Assembly (NCBI RefSeq): GCF_003473485.1
Contig: NC_053044.1
Span: 34,848,091-34,912,090, forward strand
DNA length: 64,000 bases
Direction of reading: 5' to 3'
DNA from: Medicago truncatula
Lineage: Eukaryota > Streptophyta > Magnoliopsida > Fabales > Fabaceae
Under the pieces are notes generated by a model. It worked only from the letters and a program-made list of their open reading frames with translations. It did no database searches and was not told the DNA's origin. This document shows positions 13,081 to 24,393 of this stretch, one piece after another. The translations under genes and the position numbers were made by a program. Every line of letters begins with the position of its first letter. Position 1 is the first letter of the stretch.

Positions 13081-13461
13081 ACACAAAAACGATGAGTCAC
13101 ATGTTTCACTGTAAAAAGTGATTCCAAGTTGTTCGTTGATATGCTCATAAGGAGTCGCAATCTCAACAGGACAACACCCATTTTTGTCCAACGTACCCAG
13201 GATCTCACTACACTAAATGGAAATGGCAAATCAGCTCAAGAACACATGACGTGAAAACAATAGAAGCGTCAATCAGTTAGCTAATCATAATATTTGCCAT
13301 AATTTTTTGATGCAATGATACTAAAGACTCTTTACAGAGAACTCTACGATATTCACTTTGATGATATTTCCATAACTATCATGTGTAAGATTTAGCAACA
13401 TAATTTTGTCTCTCTCTTGGGATATAGCCTCTCAAGAAAAGAGAGTTTTTTTTAAAAGAAA
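13081..13461. other. possible further LINE tail
   Basis: Sequence between the recognisable LINE fragment and the Helitron. It may be the degenerate RNase-H or 3' tail part of the same LINE, but I could not match a motif. Nothing else seen. Confidence 0.3.
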
Positions 13462-13872
13462 CTAGTTACAAACCCGTGCTTCGCACGGGGTTCAATAACG
13501 TATTCGATAAAAAAATTCTTTGAAAGAAGAGATGTTAAAACGACGGAACATTGTGATTCATCATAAAATATGTATGGACTGATTAAGAGAGCATATAATC
13601 AGTTTATGAAATTAGGAATTGACATAATATTTAGAATGAAAACTATTGGAACCAATAAAGGAATCAATGATGTGTGAATTTACATATTATCCAAAATTAT
13701 AAAAAAGAGTTTTGTTGTAATACCCATATTACATCAAATGAAATCAAGCAAAGAAGTAGCATCAGTGAGTGAAGATAATCTAGTCTAGGATTAAAGTTAA
13801 GGTGATATGTTGAAAGTGTGGATCATGAACACCAAATCTTTATTTGGAAACGACTTGAACGTGCATATTTTT

Positions 13873-14090
13873 AGGTGGCTTCTCTAGATAAAAAAATTAA
13901 CTTATCACCTACCTCTAACATATGTTCTCGGCAAAATTTGAACTATTGACCGCCTAAGTATTTTTTGTAACTTGCTCTCTTTGCCGTTATCAAGCGACAC
14001 TTATACCTTTTTTGAGCTTGTTTGTCAATGAGTATGATTGTTTTTCGTGTTCCTTTTAGAAATGTCATTGATATCTCATTTGAGAAGTGC
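13873..14090 (-). pseudogene. B3 DNA-binding domain relic, copy 1 (in Helitron)
   Basis: Minus-strand translation gives FSNEISMTFLKGTRKTIILI, then RYKCRLI, SYKKYLGG, a stop, and FKFCREHMLEVGDKLIFL. This follows the plant B3 fold order: an N-terminal strand, a central strand pair, the GW.F block, and the xVGDKLIF block. B3 domains bind DNA in plant transcription factors (REM, ARF, LAV families). It is a fragment of one domain, with a stop where the conserved GW would be. It is probably a host gene piece carried by the Helitron. Confidence 0.6.
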
Positions 14091-14477
14091 TAGGTACAAA
14101 ACAAATTGCAGTGTTAATTAGAAGTTATATATATGTACATTTCTAAAACATTTACCAAAGCATTGTAAAGATTTACTGTAGGAAAATAACATGTTTTTAT
14201 TTTTCTCAAGAGATTAGGAAAACAACATTACAATTAACATGATACTAATTGGAACCAATGAATGAACCAACAATGTACAGATTAACGTTACATAATAGTT
14301 AGGTTTATAAAAGAGATTGCAAGTTTCATAGACTAACTAAAAGGGAATTTTTGTCAATACTTACATCAGACAAAATGAAAAGAACAAATGACATCCCAAA
14401 GTCAAGATAGTTTACGACTACAGTCCAAAGCGATACATCAAAATAGTAGAAGTTAAAATAGTTCAACAACAAAGATC

Positions 14478-14728
14478 TACTTTGGAACAACTCGAATTTG
14501 CAAGTTCTTCTGTGACTTTTCGAGATCAAAGATGAGCTTACCACCTTCTTCCATCACTCGTTATCTGCAGAAATTGAACCACTACCCACCCAAGTAATTT
14601 TCATAGCTTGCTCTATCGGTGGTAATGAGATGACAGTTATACTGTCTCTGTGTCTGGTCATCAATGAGAGTGATTGTTTTGCGCTTTCCTTTCAGAATTG
14701 TTCTTGACACCTCGTTTGGGAAATGCTA
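14478..14728 (-). pseudogene. B3 DNA-binding domain relic, copy 2 (in Helitron)
   Basis: Second, better-preserved version of the same domain about 640 bp away: FPNEVSRTILKGKRKTITLI, then QYNCHLIT, SYENYLGG, a stop, WFNFCR, another stop, and EEGGKLIFDLEKSQKNLQIR. The block WFNF...EGGKLIF...L.IRVV matches the C-terminal half of a B3 domain. With copy 1 it shows that the captured segment was either duplicated inside the element or came from a protein with two B3 domains. Both carry a stop at the same place just after YLGG, which favours duplication after the first damage, though other explanations remain. Confidence 0.6.
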
Positions 14729-15850
14729 AACAGGAAAATAACTGCAATATTAGTCTAATGCATATTTACATGGATAAGATGTATATGAATATAGTTACGT
14801 ATAATTTATAAAATAAAGGTAGCATAACTTATTTTAAGCTAAAGAAAATGTAACATGACTTCTAATTTATCATCCTATTATCTTCCTCTAAAGTCTAGAT
14901 AAATGCATGCATGTACATTATATGCACCCCGTTGACCAATTAACATTGTTGAAACAAATGGAAATTAAGCATCACTTCCGCATGTGCATATATAGCCAGC
15001 ACCATTTGACATTGATGTCTTCGAACATTTGGTGCAACTCTCATAATACAATCCAAACTGGTTATGATTGAATTTAGTTGTTTTCCAAATAGTGATGCAA
15101 TATGTTTCCTAACCCAAATTATGCACATGAAATAAAGAATAATGCAATATGTATTTTTAATTTGTGCCGTAAAAAAACTCAAAGCATGTTTGTGCATAAA
15201 AAAAGCAGACATTGACTAAGTTTATAAATTCAGCAATTGGCCTAACATGTGATAGTTTGGAAAAATCGTTGTACGAAGTACGTTGAGAAGAAGTCGAACT
15301 CTGACTTAAGTTTTAACTGAAGTTTGACTCTGAGCTTGAGAAGTGTTAAAGTCATGACAACAATTTAAGAACCATGGTCAAAAAACAATCAAATCGGATT
15401 GTGAAATAATAAGTTACTCTAACACTGTATTGTGAAATCATAATGCAAACTTACTAAGTCTTAAACTTCTCAACAACCGGATGATGTAGGTTGATGAGCA
15501 ACCTCGAACCTGACCAATTGTTACATATATTTGGGTTGCCATTGACTACAAAATGGAAGCAAGGAACTTAAGGTAAATAGATGGTAAATGATAAAGGTAC
15601 GGAGTATTTTTCCCATAGTGTTACATCAACTATATTCCCACTACATAAAGAAAGACATTTTTCGGGTCATTATCAAACTTATACAAAATTCTATCATCTG
15701 ATGTTGACAAAATAGAAAATAATACCTTTTCTATTTAGCAATATTTAGTTTTTTTGAATAAGAAAAAGATATGCATAGTTTGTTACGATATAAAGGTGCA
15801 ATATATATTTAAAAGATAAGTATAATTTTTTTAGGCATCTATACCTTTTA

Positions 15851-15852
15851 TA

Positions 15853-15888
<36 letters not shown>
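15851..15888. repeat. (TG)n(TA)n microsatellite
   Basis: A TG run changes into a TA run. The words ataatttttttaggcatcta and tacctttt lie on both sides (15825-15850 and 15897-15923), so the microsatellite sits between two short direct repeats inside the Helitron. Confidence 0.8.
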
Positions 15889-15889
<1 letters not shown>

Positions 15890-17437
15890 CATAAGCATAA
15901 TTTTTTTAGGCATCTATACCTTTTTTGAAGAAAAGACATCTACAATTTTACTTTTAATTAAAATCAAAATTTTATAAAAATTATACGCATTAGCGTAACA
16001 AAAAAACAGACACACATAAAGTATTATTCTAAACGCTAATATGTGTGTCTGTATATTTGCGAGGTTGAAGAAAGAAAATAAAAATATTTGTGAGGTTGTT
16101 ATAATTAAACGATATTTAAATTAAATATATAAGTGATAAAAAGATAATAAAATTTCTTTGAAAAAAAGGTAATAAAATTAAATGGAACCTCCTTTAAAAA
16201 ATTAAATGGAACGGCTAAAAAAAATTAAATGGAAGAAAAAAACATATTGAAATATAATATTTGAAAATAAAAGAAAAGGTTCCCAACGTGAATTGAAGAG
16301 AGATGATTGTGAAATAAATTGTCGAGAAATAGTTTTTTGAAGTAGCATTCAACAACTTTTGGCCAAAGCTCATTCCATTCAATTTTATGCATTAAAAAAA
16401 GTACATTTTTTAGTAAGTACTTAATTGATATTGTACTTGGCCTAACTTCTTCTTAAAAATATAGAGAAGTTGAAGAAAAAAAAAACGGGTCAAACGGTAT
16501 CTTAATCTCCCACAACTGCAGTGTAGAAGCAACTGAATTTGCGAGAAAAAAATTAGAAAATAGTTAACAATAAAAAAATTGGAAAATAGTCAGAAGTTTT
16601 TAAAAATATGAAAATTGGAAAATAGTTAATAAAATTCGGTGAGGTAACACTCAACCAAGCAATACTAAAATATATTTGAAATTGTGTTTGACCTAATTTC
16701 TTTTTAAAAATGTAGAGAAGTTAAAAAAAAATTGGTGAGGTAGCACTCAACCAAGCAACACTAAAAAAAATTATATGCATCAGCGTAACAAAAACACAGA
16801 CAGACGGACATAAAATATTACTCTAAACGTTAATGTGTGTGTAAATATTTGCGAGGTTGAAGAAAGGAAATAATAGTATTTGGTATCATTAAATGACAGT
16901 GTGAATAAAAATATTTGTGAGGTTGTGATGATTAAACAATATTGAAATTAAAATAATTGATAGTGTGTTTGACCTAACTTCTCCTTAAAAATGTAGAGAA
17001 GTTGGAAAAAAGCCGGATCAAGCGACATCTTACTCTCCCACAACGGCAATTTAGAAGCAACTGAATTTGGGTGAAAAAATTGAAAAATAGTTAAAAAAAT
17101 AAAAATTATAAAAGTTATTAAAAATATAAAAATTATAAAATAATTAAAAAAAATGGTGAAGGGCAAAATGGGAAATGCACCCTAAAATGATGAGGTGACA
17201 TTAACCACACCCCATCAATAGGAAATTACTAAAATGCCCCTCTAAGAGGCAAAATGGTAAAATCCTAGGGACTTACTTTTATAATATAGTAAGTAGATAA
17301 ATTATAATCAATATACTTACAATTATTTTACACATCGGATAATGTGTTGTAACGTCTTAATGTTATAAAAAAACATGTCTGAAAGAGAGTATACTAATTA
17401 AACTAAAAAAAAAAAATAGATATTTGGTAAAATAAAA

Positions 17438-18263
17438 AGGGTTTTGTTAACGAGTGTCTTGGGACACTCTTTAAGCTATCCAAAATAAGAAATTATTCTT
17501 TAGAAAAGTCAAATAAGTATCCAATTTCCAAGACATTAATTATATGCATTTCATAATATACTTTCTACTTACGATCTTTAACGAGTGCCAGACCGGTAGA
17601 GGTGTCAAATGGGCCGGCCCGGCTCGGGTCCGAGAGGCCCGACTATAGAAATGGTCCGGCCTGTTTATGATTGGGCCGTGAATTCTAGAGCCCGGCCCGG
17701 GTGGGCCATGGGCCAGCCCGGCCTGGTCCGTTTATGTTTTATTTTTAAAATTTATTCACTTTTTTTTATGTATTTTCTTATGTATTAGTTACTCACCATT
17801 ATTTTTTTGCTAAAATATGATTGGATGGACATAAAAATATAAATAATTTTTACATTAACATTGAATAATAATTAAACTCTAGATTATTCTTTCAATTAAA
17901 TCAAATTAATAATTTATAAACTTTAAAATTTTAAAACTGTAAGCTAAATTCATCCATATTTATTAAGTTTATTTTTTTAAATATTTTTTTGTTGATAAAT
18001 TTTAAATTAGTTGATATTTTTTTAAAAATATGTTGTTTTTTAACAAAAATAAAATAAAATATGGGCAAAATGGGCCGGCCCAAAGCTCGATGGGCCAGTC
18101 CGGCCCGACCCAACTTTTTTATGGCCCAAATGGGCTTGGGCCGAAAAAGCTCGAGTGCATTTTTTGGTTAGTTTTTTAGGCCCGGCCCAAAAATATGGGC
18201 AATGGGCCGGCCCATGAGCCTGACCCATTTTTGACAGCTCTACAACACTAGTTAACATTTCCC
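17438..18263. mobile_element. small foldback element interrupted by a hAT-like element
   Basis: Outer element with left end gggttttgttaacgagtgtc and right end aacactagttaacatttccc; the right end inverted reads gggaaatgttaac. A relative with the same left end and internal word aaataagaaatt lies at 20593-20766 in the TRS31 intron. The outer element is split near its right end by the GGCC-rich element at 17597-18242. The outer ends are diverged and no target duplication was confirmed. Confidence 0.45.
17597..18242. mobile_element. hAT-like GGCC-rich foldback element
   Basis: Ends are tagaggtgtcaaatgggccg and, inverted from the right, tagagctgtcaaaaatgggt, giving diverged terminal inverted repeats with the hAT-type TAG start. 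The arms are packed with gggccggccc words; the core is AT-rich. It is the same family as 56729-57415. The 8 bases on each side (cagaccgg and caacacta) match poorly, so the insertion is old or the flank has been rearranged. No transposase frame. Confidence 0.65.
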
Positions 18264-18364
18264 AAATTAAAAAATAAAATAAAAATAGATATGATATAAT
18301 TCAAATTAAGAAGAAAATACTCCGAAAGAAGATCAAATCGAGTTAACCCAAAGCAACAAAGAAG

Positions 18365-21300
18365 ATGATCGGAGTGGGAAAGGTAAAGCAGTACGGCAAC
18401 GTCCTCGATAAACCCCTTAACAAGGGCAAGACTGAGGTATCTATCTATCTTCCTTGATCTGCTCCTCAAATGCTCTTACTTTCAACCGCATAGATCTTAC
18501 TTTTCTCTGTTATTTCTCACCAAATTAAATCTTCAGCAATTCTCTTCAACTTCAATCGGAACACTTTCCCACTTACCTTATCATTATTGCTGCCGTTGTT
18601 ATTAGTATTACATGTTTGGTTGCACTTTTACCGGTGCAAAAATTGGTTTTACTTTCAGAATTGCTTTGCTTCTATCTTGAAGCTGAGATTTGTAGCTTTT
18701 GTTATTTTTACATTCAATTTATCCTTGGATATTTACATTCAACTAACTTTTAACTAAAATCAACTTTTGCCATTGCAAAACCATACTCTTGTGTTTAGTT
18801 TTAGCCAGTCGTTTTCATGTTTCTAAGGCTAATTTGATGTATTGGTGCAGGTTAGTTTGAGTGCATTTGCGTTTTTATTCTCCGAGCTTGTTCAGTACAA
18901 CCAAACTCAGGTCGACAATATTGGCGAGCTCGAACGAAGGTGATCCAATCTTGTTCATCGCTTGTATTCTTCGTCACTCATGCCTGAATATGCTAATTTA
19001 GTTTTGTTTTAGTGTTCCTGTACGTTCCTTCATGTGCTACATCTTCTCTTTATGATAAAAGTAGGCACTCCTTTATTAAGGATGTTTTTTTGTTTCATGT
19101 CAATATTGCTTTCTGTTCTTTTTTTGTAACTTGTGAAGCTTCAAGGGATAGAAATTCTAGTTTTTGCTATGATTAAAGGATTGAGCTGGCTTGAAAATAG
19201 CATTTTTTTTCTATGTTTAACTATTGTATATTTAATCAATACAAATTAGTTTGATATTTAACATGTAAACTGTCCAGACTGGAGGATGCTGGATATGCTG
19301 TTGGGGCTCGTGTTCTTGAGCTGCTTTGCCACAGAGATAAGGTGTGTTGCTGTCAGAAATCTTGCAAAAGTTTACTTTGGTTATCATAACTGATGTTAAA
19401 TTTTAAGGAAACTAAATTATACAATCCTGAGGAGATAGTGGACTATATGTGGTGATTAGTTGGATCTTTGTTTAAATAACATCACTTTTGTTTATTGATC
19501 TCCTATTTCTCTGCTCTGGTCCTAATTCACAGCAGTGTTGTCGATAGGAGATCAAATTCAGACTTTTAATTAGACTGTTATGCCATTATTTCAATGTCAT
19601 TTTCTATCTAATTAGAATGGAATCACACTGTTTAGGATTTGAACCTATGACATCGAGTTTTCAAGACCCGCGTTGTGTGATGGACCTATTAAAAGAACGT
19701 TCTGAATAATCAACTCATTTTCCAAGTAGAATCTCTCAAAATCTTCCCTCCTTGCACTCAATTATATCTGAAAATAGTTTGTAAACTTAATTGTGACGGT
19801 CCCTCATTGGTTTTCCATGGATTCCATTATCCACAAGTATATCGCATGGCTTCTTGTACCTATTTCTCTCGACACATAACTAATTTTCCTGGTGTATTAC
19901 TACATTAAGTTCACCAGCAGTTGCCTCCCTTTGAAGGTTTTATCATGTTGAATGGTCTAGTCAGTTTAACTTTCATATACCATATAATGAAACTAAAACA
20001 CCCAATAAATTTTTTATATCAAAGTTTCTTATATATTTGACTGTTCTAAGAAAAATAATTTGTTACATGTAAATGAATGTCCAAAAAACGTGCTTTTTGT
20101 GCTTATTCATCTAGTTGTGCGTAAATTGTAGCAGTTCACTTCACCACCAGCTTCATATTCTATATTTTACGAAAAAAAAAGTTTACCTTATGGCATATGA
20201 CCTGGGCTCAATTCTTTTTTCATAGAAATGAAAGGGCAAAAGGTAACAGATGGGTTCAACTCATCTAATACAATGTATGGGCATGAGAGCCAGTTTCACA
20301 ACCAGTTATATGCTTTATATTCTATTTGATTATAATTATTTGGCATCGTCGCATCGACAATTGGTTACTAACAAAATTAACTTTTTTACCATTCAATATC
20401 TTTTTTCCACCAACAAAATTTTCCACCATCTTGGCTTTATTTCATCCTTCTCTAATATTAAAGGATCAATGCACACAATTTGATATGCTAATGCATGTTC
20501 AAGTGTGCAGGGCCATAGACTAAGATTCAATGTATTAAATCAAGTTTTGGTACTGAAAGAACATATATTACCATATTCAATTGTTCTTTTAAGGGAAATG
20601 TTACTAACAAGTGCCCTTGGGGCACTTGTTTAGAAGTCTAAATAAGAAATTTTTTCTTGGAAATTGTGTATTCAACACATTGAAACTTTAAAAAGGAACA
20701 TTTTCTACATAAGATTTACAAATAATTTCCTCTTCTGAATCCTTAACAAGTGCCCTTATAACCCTTCTTTTAATACCTTGTTATCATCAAAACTTCAGAG
20801 GCATGGTACAAAACCCATTTTGATTCAACAGTCCATTGGGTCTGTTAGTTGATCGTCGGTATATATTGGAAACTGACACTTTAATAATGATTAAAATTTG
20901 ACCATGAGGCTAGAATATCTATGCTTTTTTGCACAAGGTTATCGTGATTGATGTAGCAATATTATTCTGAAACTGCAGGGGAACAGAAGGGAGACACGAT
21001 TGTTGGGTATTCTCTCTTTTGTACACAGTACAGTGTGGAAAGTACTATTTGGAAAGGTTAGCTCCTTTATCAAAATATGCTTTTATGCCCTATCCCCCCT
21101 AATTTATCATAAGTTGGACAGGAAAGTTATATGTTTGTGTTACATGAAGCTACATGTTTGTGTTACACTGTTACTCAATGGCATGAAATATCCTTGCTTA
21201 AAGACGTGACTTTTGACTCTTTTACATCTGAGTGTAGTATGCTAATTTAGAGAGTAAAACAGCTTCTATGCAGTTTTTTTTTTTTTTTTTCATTCGGAAA

Positions 21301-23287
21301 AGAAATACTCCCTCCGGTCCTTATTATAAGAAACATTTGACTTTTTAGGTTCATTATGTAAGTGATGTATCTAGTCTATATTTATAAGAAGATACATTAA
21401 TTATTCTATGAACCAAAAAAGTCAATTGTTTCTTGTAATAAGGACCGGAGGGAGTATATACATTACAGTCTTGTCATATGTTTGAAACATGCAGGATAGC
21501 ATAAGTTGATTAGATAGACTATTTCACACAAAGCAGTTTTGGTTGTTCATTCTATAAATATTATGATTGTTGGCTTTATAAGTCATGTGTGGGATTCACT
21601 ATATTTAACTTGTTTGATCATTGGGGTTCAACTTGATGCCGTCCTTGGTATGAGAAGAACTGTTTATCATTGCCAATTTAAAGAACCCGTAGATGTTGAA
21701 CAATATCTACCATTGTTGTTAAATAGAGGCGCTATAGTGCTATAGCATAGTGGATTTTGATAATCCGCTACACAATTCTAGTTTCGAGGAGTGTTATTTG
21801 AACAACCTTTAATTGACAACTTATGGGGACAACCAAAATTTGCAAAGAAAAAATAGGTATTGCACGAAAATCAAAGCAATAGAGAGATAAAGTAAAAAAT
21901 TATGTGAGTATGAAAGAGAAAGTTGTAACAAAAGTTGTCACAAAATGGATGTTCAAATATCATTTATCTTCTAGTTTCACTATTGAGGGAATAGCGGCCT
22001 ATTCTAGTTTTTGCTAGCTGATTTAGCAACGATAGCAGAAAAAAAAAATCTAGATTTTTTAAAATAATAAAACTGAAGAATCTAAATATGTGCCGAATAT
22101 GACCTATTTTTATAATAGAAAACTTAGAATCAGTGAGTATTACTCCCATATTCACCGTAATACGTACACCTTTCAATATAAGTTATGCTCTGCCTCCATG
22201 GTCCTTTTTATTTGTATGCAACATGTTTTACAATATATATAGTTGACTTATTTCAACCGTTATTTGTCTGCAACGCTGTCTGCTATTTCACATTACGGAC
22301 TTTTGGCGTTTCACTATTTTCTGCTATCCGCCATTTTTAACACTGATTATATATTGTGTTATTATTCTAACACTTAGATTGGTCACAGCCCTATATTCCA
22401 TTTCTGTTGAGCTGACCATGTTTAGTTGTTTACACAGAATCATCAATATATTTTTTTATACAGTCTTGGTTCTTGCCAACCTGTATAATTTTGTCATTGA
22501 GTGTTCTGTATCATGATTTTCCACGTGCCTTTTGAGAGTTCTTATGTTTTTTGGTCAACTTCAATATCTGGTGTTGGATATCTTAGACACATTCTGTTCT
22601 CGTGAATAAGATCTTAGCTAATTTATATTCTGTTATCATTGCATCATATACTCATTTTGGTCGGGAATGTGTTGCTTTTTTGGCAACTCATTTAGTTTCA
22701 ATATATGTTTTTTTGTTATTACGTTAGGTAGCTGACTCACTGGAGAAAGGAACTGAACACGAAGATGAATACATGATCAGTGAAAAGGAACTCCTAGTAA
22801 ACAAGTAATTTAGTCTCAGGAGTTAATTTGATTGTTACACACTGAATTTTAACATCAATCAGCAGTGAGCTGATGGATCTCTTGTTTTTTAGATTCATTT
22901 CTATCCCAAAGGACATGGGAACGTTTAACTGTGGCGCATTCGTTGCTGGAATAGTTCGGGTGAGTGTTTTGCTTCACTGTATTTCCCCATCAGCTAGTTA
23001 TTTGATTTTTAGAGAAAGGTCAAATCATTAGTTTGTTTTGTTCTATGAAACAGGGTGTTTTGGATGGTGCTGGCTTTCCAGCTGTTGTAACAGCTCATTT
23101 TGTGCCCATGGAAGGTCAACAACGACCTCGGACCACAATTTTGATAAAATTTGCTGAAGAGGTAAAACCTGTCATTGATTTTGCTTTTGTTCAGTGCACG
23201 CAACACGTACATTCTTAAGTTCTGAACTGATAGCTTGTTTTTTGCGCTATCTTCCAGGTGTTACTTAGAGAAGCAAGATTAGGCTGA
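18365..23287 (+). CDS. TRS31: TRAPP complex subunit TRS31/TRAPPC5
   Basis: Small core subunit of the TRAPP tethering complex, which acts on vesicles at ER-Golgi and later Golgi steps and helps activate Rab/Ypt GTPases. Eight exons: 18365-18436, 18851-18939, 19278-19341, 20979-21056, 22728-22804, 22893-22959, 23054-23161, 23258-23287. All borders are GT-AG and the phases join without a stop, giving 194 residues (plant TRS31 about 195). The Bet3-like fold fills nearly the whole protein: VSLSAFAFLFSELVQYNQTQ at the end of the N-terminal extension, GYAVGARVLELLCHRDKGNR, ILSFVHSTVWKVLFGK, then FISIPKDMGTFNCGAFVAGI and GVLDGAGFPAVVTAHFVP, and the C-terminal TTILIKFAEEVLLREARLG. The start MIGVGKVKQYGNVLDKPLNK matches the family N-terminus. 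Introns 3 and 4 (about 1.6 kb each) hold transposon pieces, including a Stowaway-like element. Expected to be broadly expressed. Confidence 0.95.
20593..20766. mobile_element. foldback element fragment in TRS31 intron 3
   Basis: Left end gggaaatgttactaacaagtg followed by cccttggggcacttg, and a last block ccttaacaagtgccc. Related to the outer element at 17438-18263. The right terminal repeat is missing or degraded. Confidence 0.45.
21308..21454. mobile_element. Stowaway-like MITE in TRS31 intron 4
   Basis: 147-bp palindromic element. The left end ctccctccggtccttattat mirrors the right end ataaggaccggagggag, and the inner arms gaaacatttgactttttaggttcat also pair. It is flanked by TA on both sides (21306-21307 and 21455-21456), the target duplication of Tc1/mariner-related Stowaway MITEs. 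The arms are little diverged, which suggests a rather recent insertion. Confidence 0.85.
21712..22346. mobile_element. possible foldback element (gctatag family)
   Basis: Left part ttgttgttaaatagaggcgc and tatagtgctatag; right part tttctgctatccgccattttt and aacactg, which inverted reads cagtgttaaaaatggcggat. This looks like diverged terminal inverted repeats. Related ctatagcg words occur at 31130-31215. Family and exact ends uncertain. Confidence 0.35.
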
Positions 23288-24260
23288 TGTTTATATGAAG
23301 AATTTTCAATTAAGATATTTGTAATGCTGAACACCATATAGAAAGATATGGAACTTTCACCTATGCAGTGTTTTAGGATTCTGACCAGCCTATCCTTTTG
23401 ATATGTGCTTCAAACTCGTTTCTCATTCTATTGTATGTTATCCTTTGAAGTTGGAAATAGTTCTTACTGTCTTGAATTATAATGTACAAAATATCTCATG
23501 TTTAATTTCAATATCTGTCAACCTGCATATTGATTGAGGATAACTCACGGATGAGGTAAAGCTTGATTTGCCAGTATATAAATAATATTTGAAAAATGCT
23601 AAAGAGTGCTCATAGACATTGGTTGAAGTAACAAATTTAGAAAATGTGTTGGAAAATGACGAATTCAACTTTTTAAAAGTTTAAAAATCATTGTTTTCAA
23701 TGTAAAACTACTACTTTTGGTTTTCATAACTCAGCACCATCCTACAAAATCGTTTTTAGTTTTTGTTAATTGACATAAAATTTTAACATATCCGACAAAA
23801 TGGTAAATTTATTAAGGGTCCGTTGATTCAACGGATGGGAGCATGGGAACGGATGGGAGCATGGGAGCGGATGAGAGAGATTTGAATGGAGACGAGGGGA
23901 AGAGAGTTTTTTTTAAATAAATATGTTTAGTTCAAAAGAGAGGAGGGGTGTGAATATATTTTAATTAAATATATGTTTTTTGTTGTTGTTCACGGGGGAA
24001 GATGAGAGATTTTAAAACAAATTTACCTTTTTCTCCTTAAAATTTATTATAATTGGTCAACAATTTACGGTAAGTCTCATGATGTTCATGTAAATAAAAT
24101 GATTCGTGATGTGATTAAATACACATTAAAAAATAAAATATCAAATATTTTTTTTTAAAACCAAATAAATTCTCAATTATTTTGAATAATAATTTCATTA
24201 ATAATTGGTTTAGAAAAAATATTATATCTAAAGAAGTTCTTATTTTCAATAATAATTTCA
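23288..24260. other. intergenic, TRS31 3' side
   Basis: The first part is probably TRS31 3' untranslated sequence. Around 23820-23885 the words ggatgggagcatggga repeat. No gene was recognised. Confidence 0.4.
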
Positions 24261-24393
24261 GTCCGCGTGAGCTTACTCAGTTTGCAAGGACATTGCATAA
24301 TATATGGAGGGGTTGAAGTTCGAACTCCCAGACACCGCCACTTATTCAGCTTGCAAATGTGAATTTCTAATCAATAGATTACTTGAAAAAAAA
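24261..24393 (+). mobile_element. tRNA-derived SINE
   Basis: Begins gtccgcgtgagcttactcag (box A-like), continues to ggttgaagttcgaactcc (box B-like, RNA polymerase III promoter), then the 3' body tcaatagattacttg and an A-rich tail. The same layout occurs at 40797-40928, and the 3' words aatagattact are shared. A clear target duplication was not found. Confidence 0.65.

Larger units (their letters stand above)
13462..17297 (-). mobile_element. non-autonomous Helitron, both ends present
   Basis: Read on the minus strand, the element starts TCTACTTACTATATTATAA (17297 downward) and ends with the hairpin CCCGTGC-gaa-GCACGGG (13489-13473), a short spacer TTTGTAA, and CTAG (13465-13462). The flanking bases are A before TC and T after CTAG, the A|T target expected for Helitrons, which leave no target duplication. 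The length is 3836 bp. No Rep/helicase motif was found, so it would depend on another element. It carries two decayed B3-domain copies (13873-14090, 14478-14728) and, near its 5' end, repeated blocks: 15955-16100 recurs at 16775-16940, and 16434-16545 recurs at 16963-17075. An AT/GT microsatellite is at 15851-15888. Termini and A|T insertion agree together, so the boundaries are well supported. Confidence 0.85.

Noticed and set aside
12682-13191. Minus-strand open frame of 169 codons
   Set aside because: It overlaps the LINE fragment whose plus-strand motifs are clear, and has no recognisable domain.
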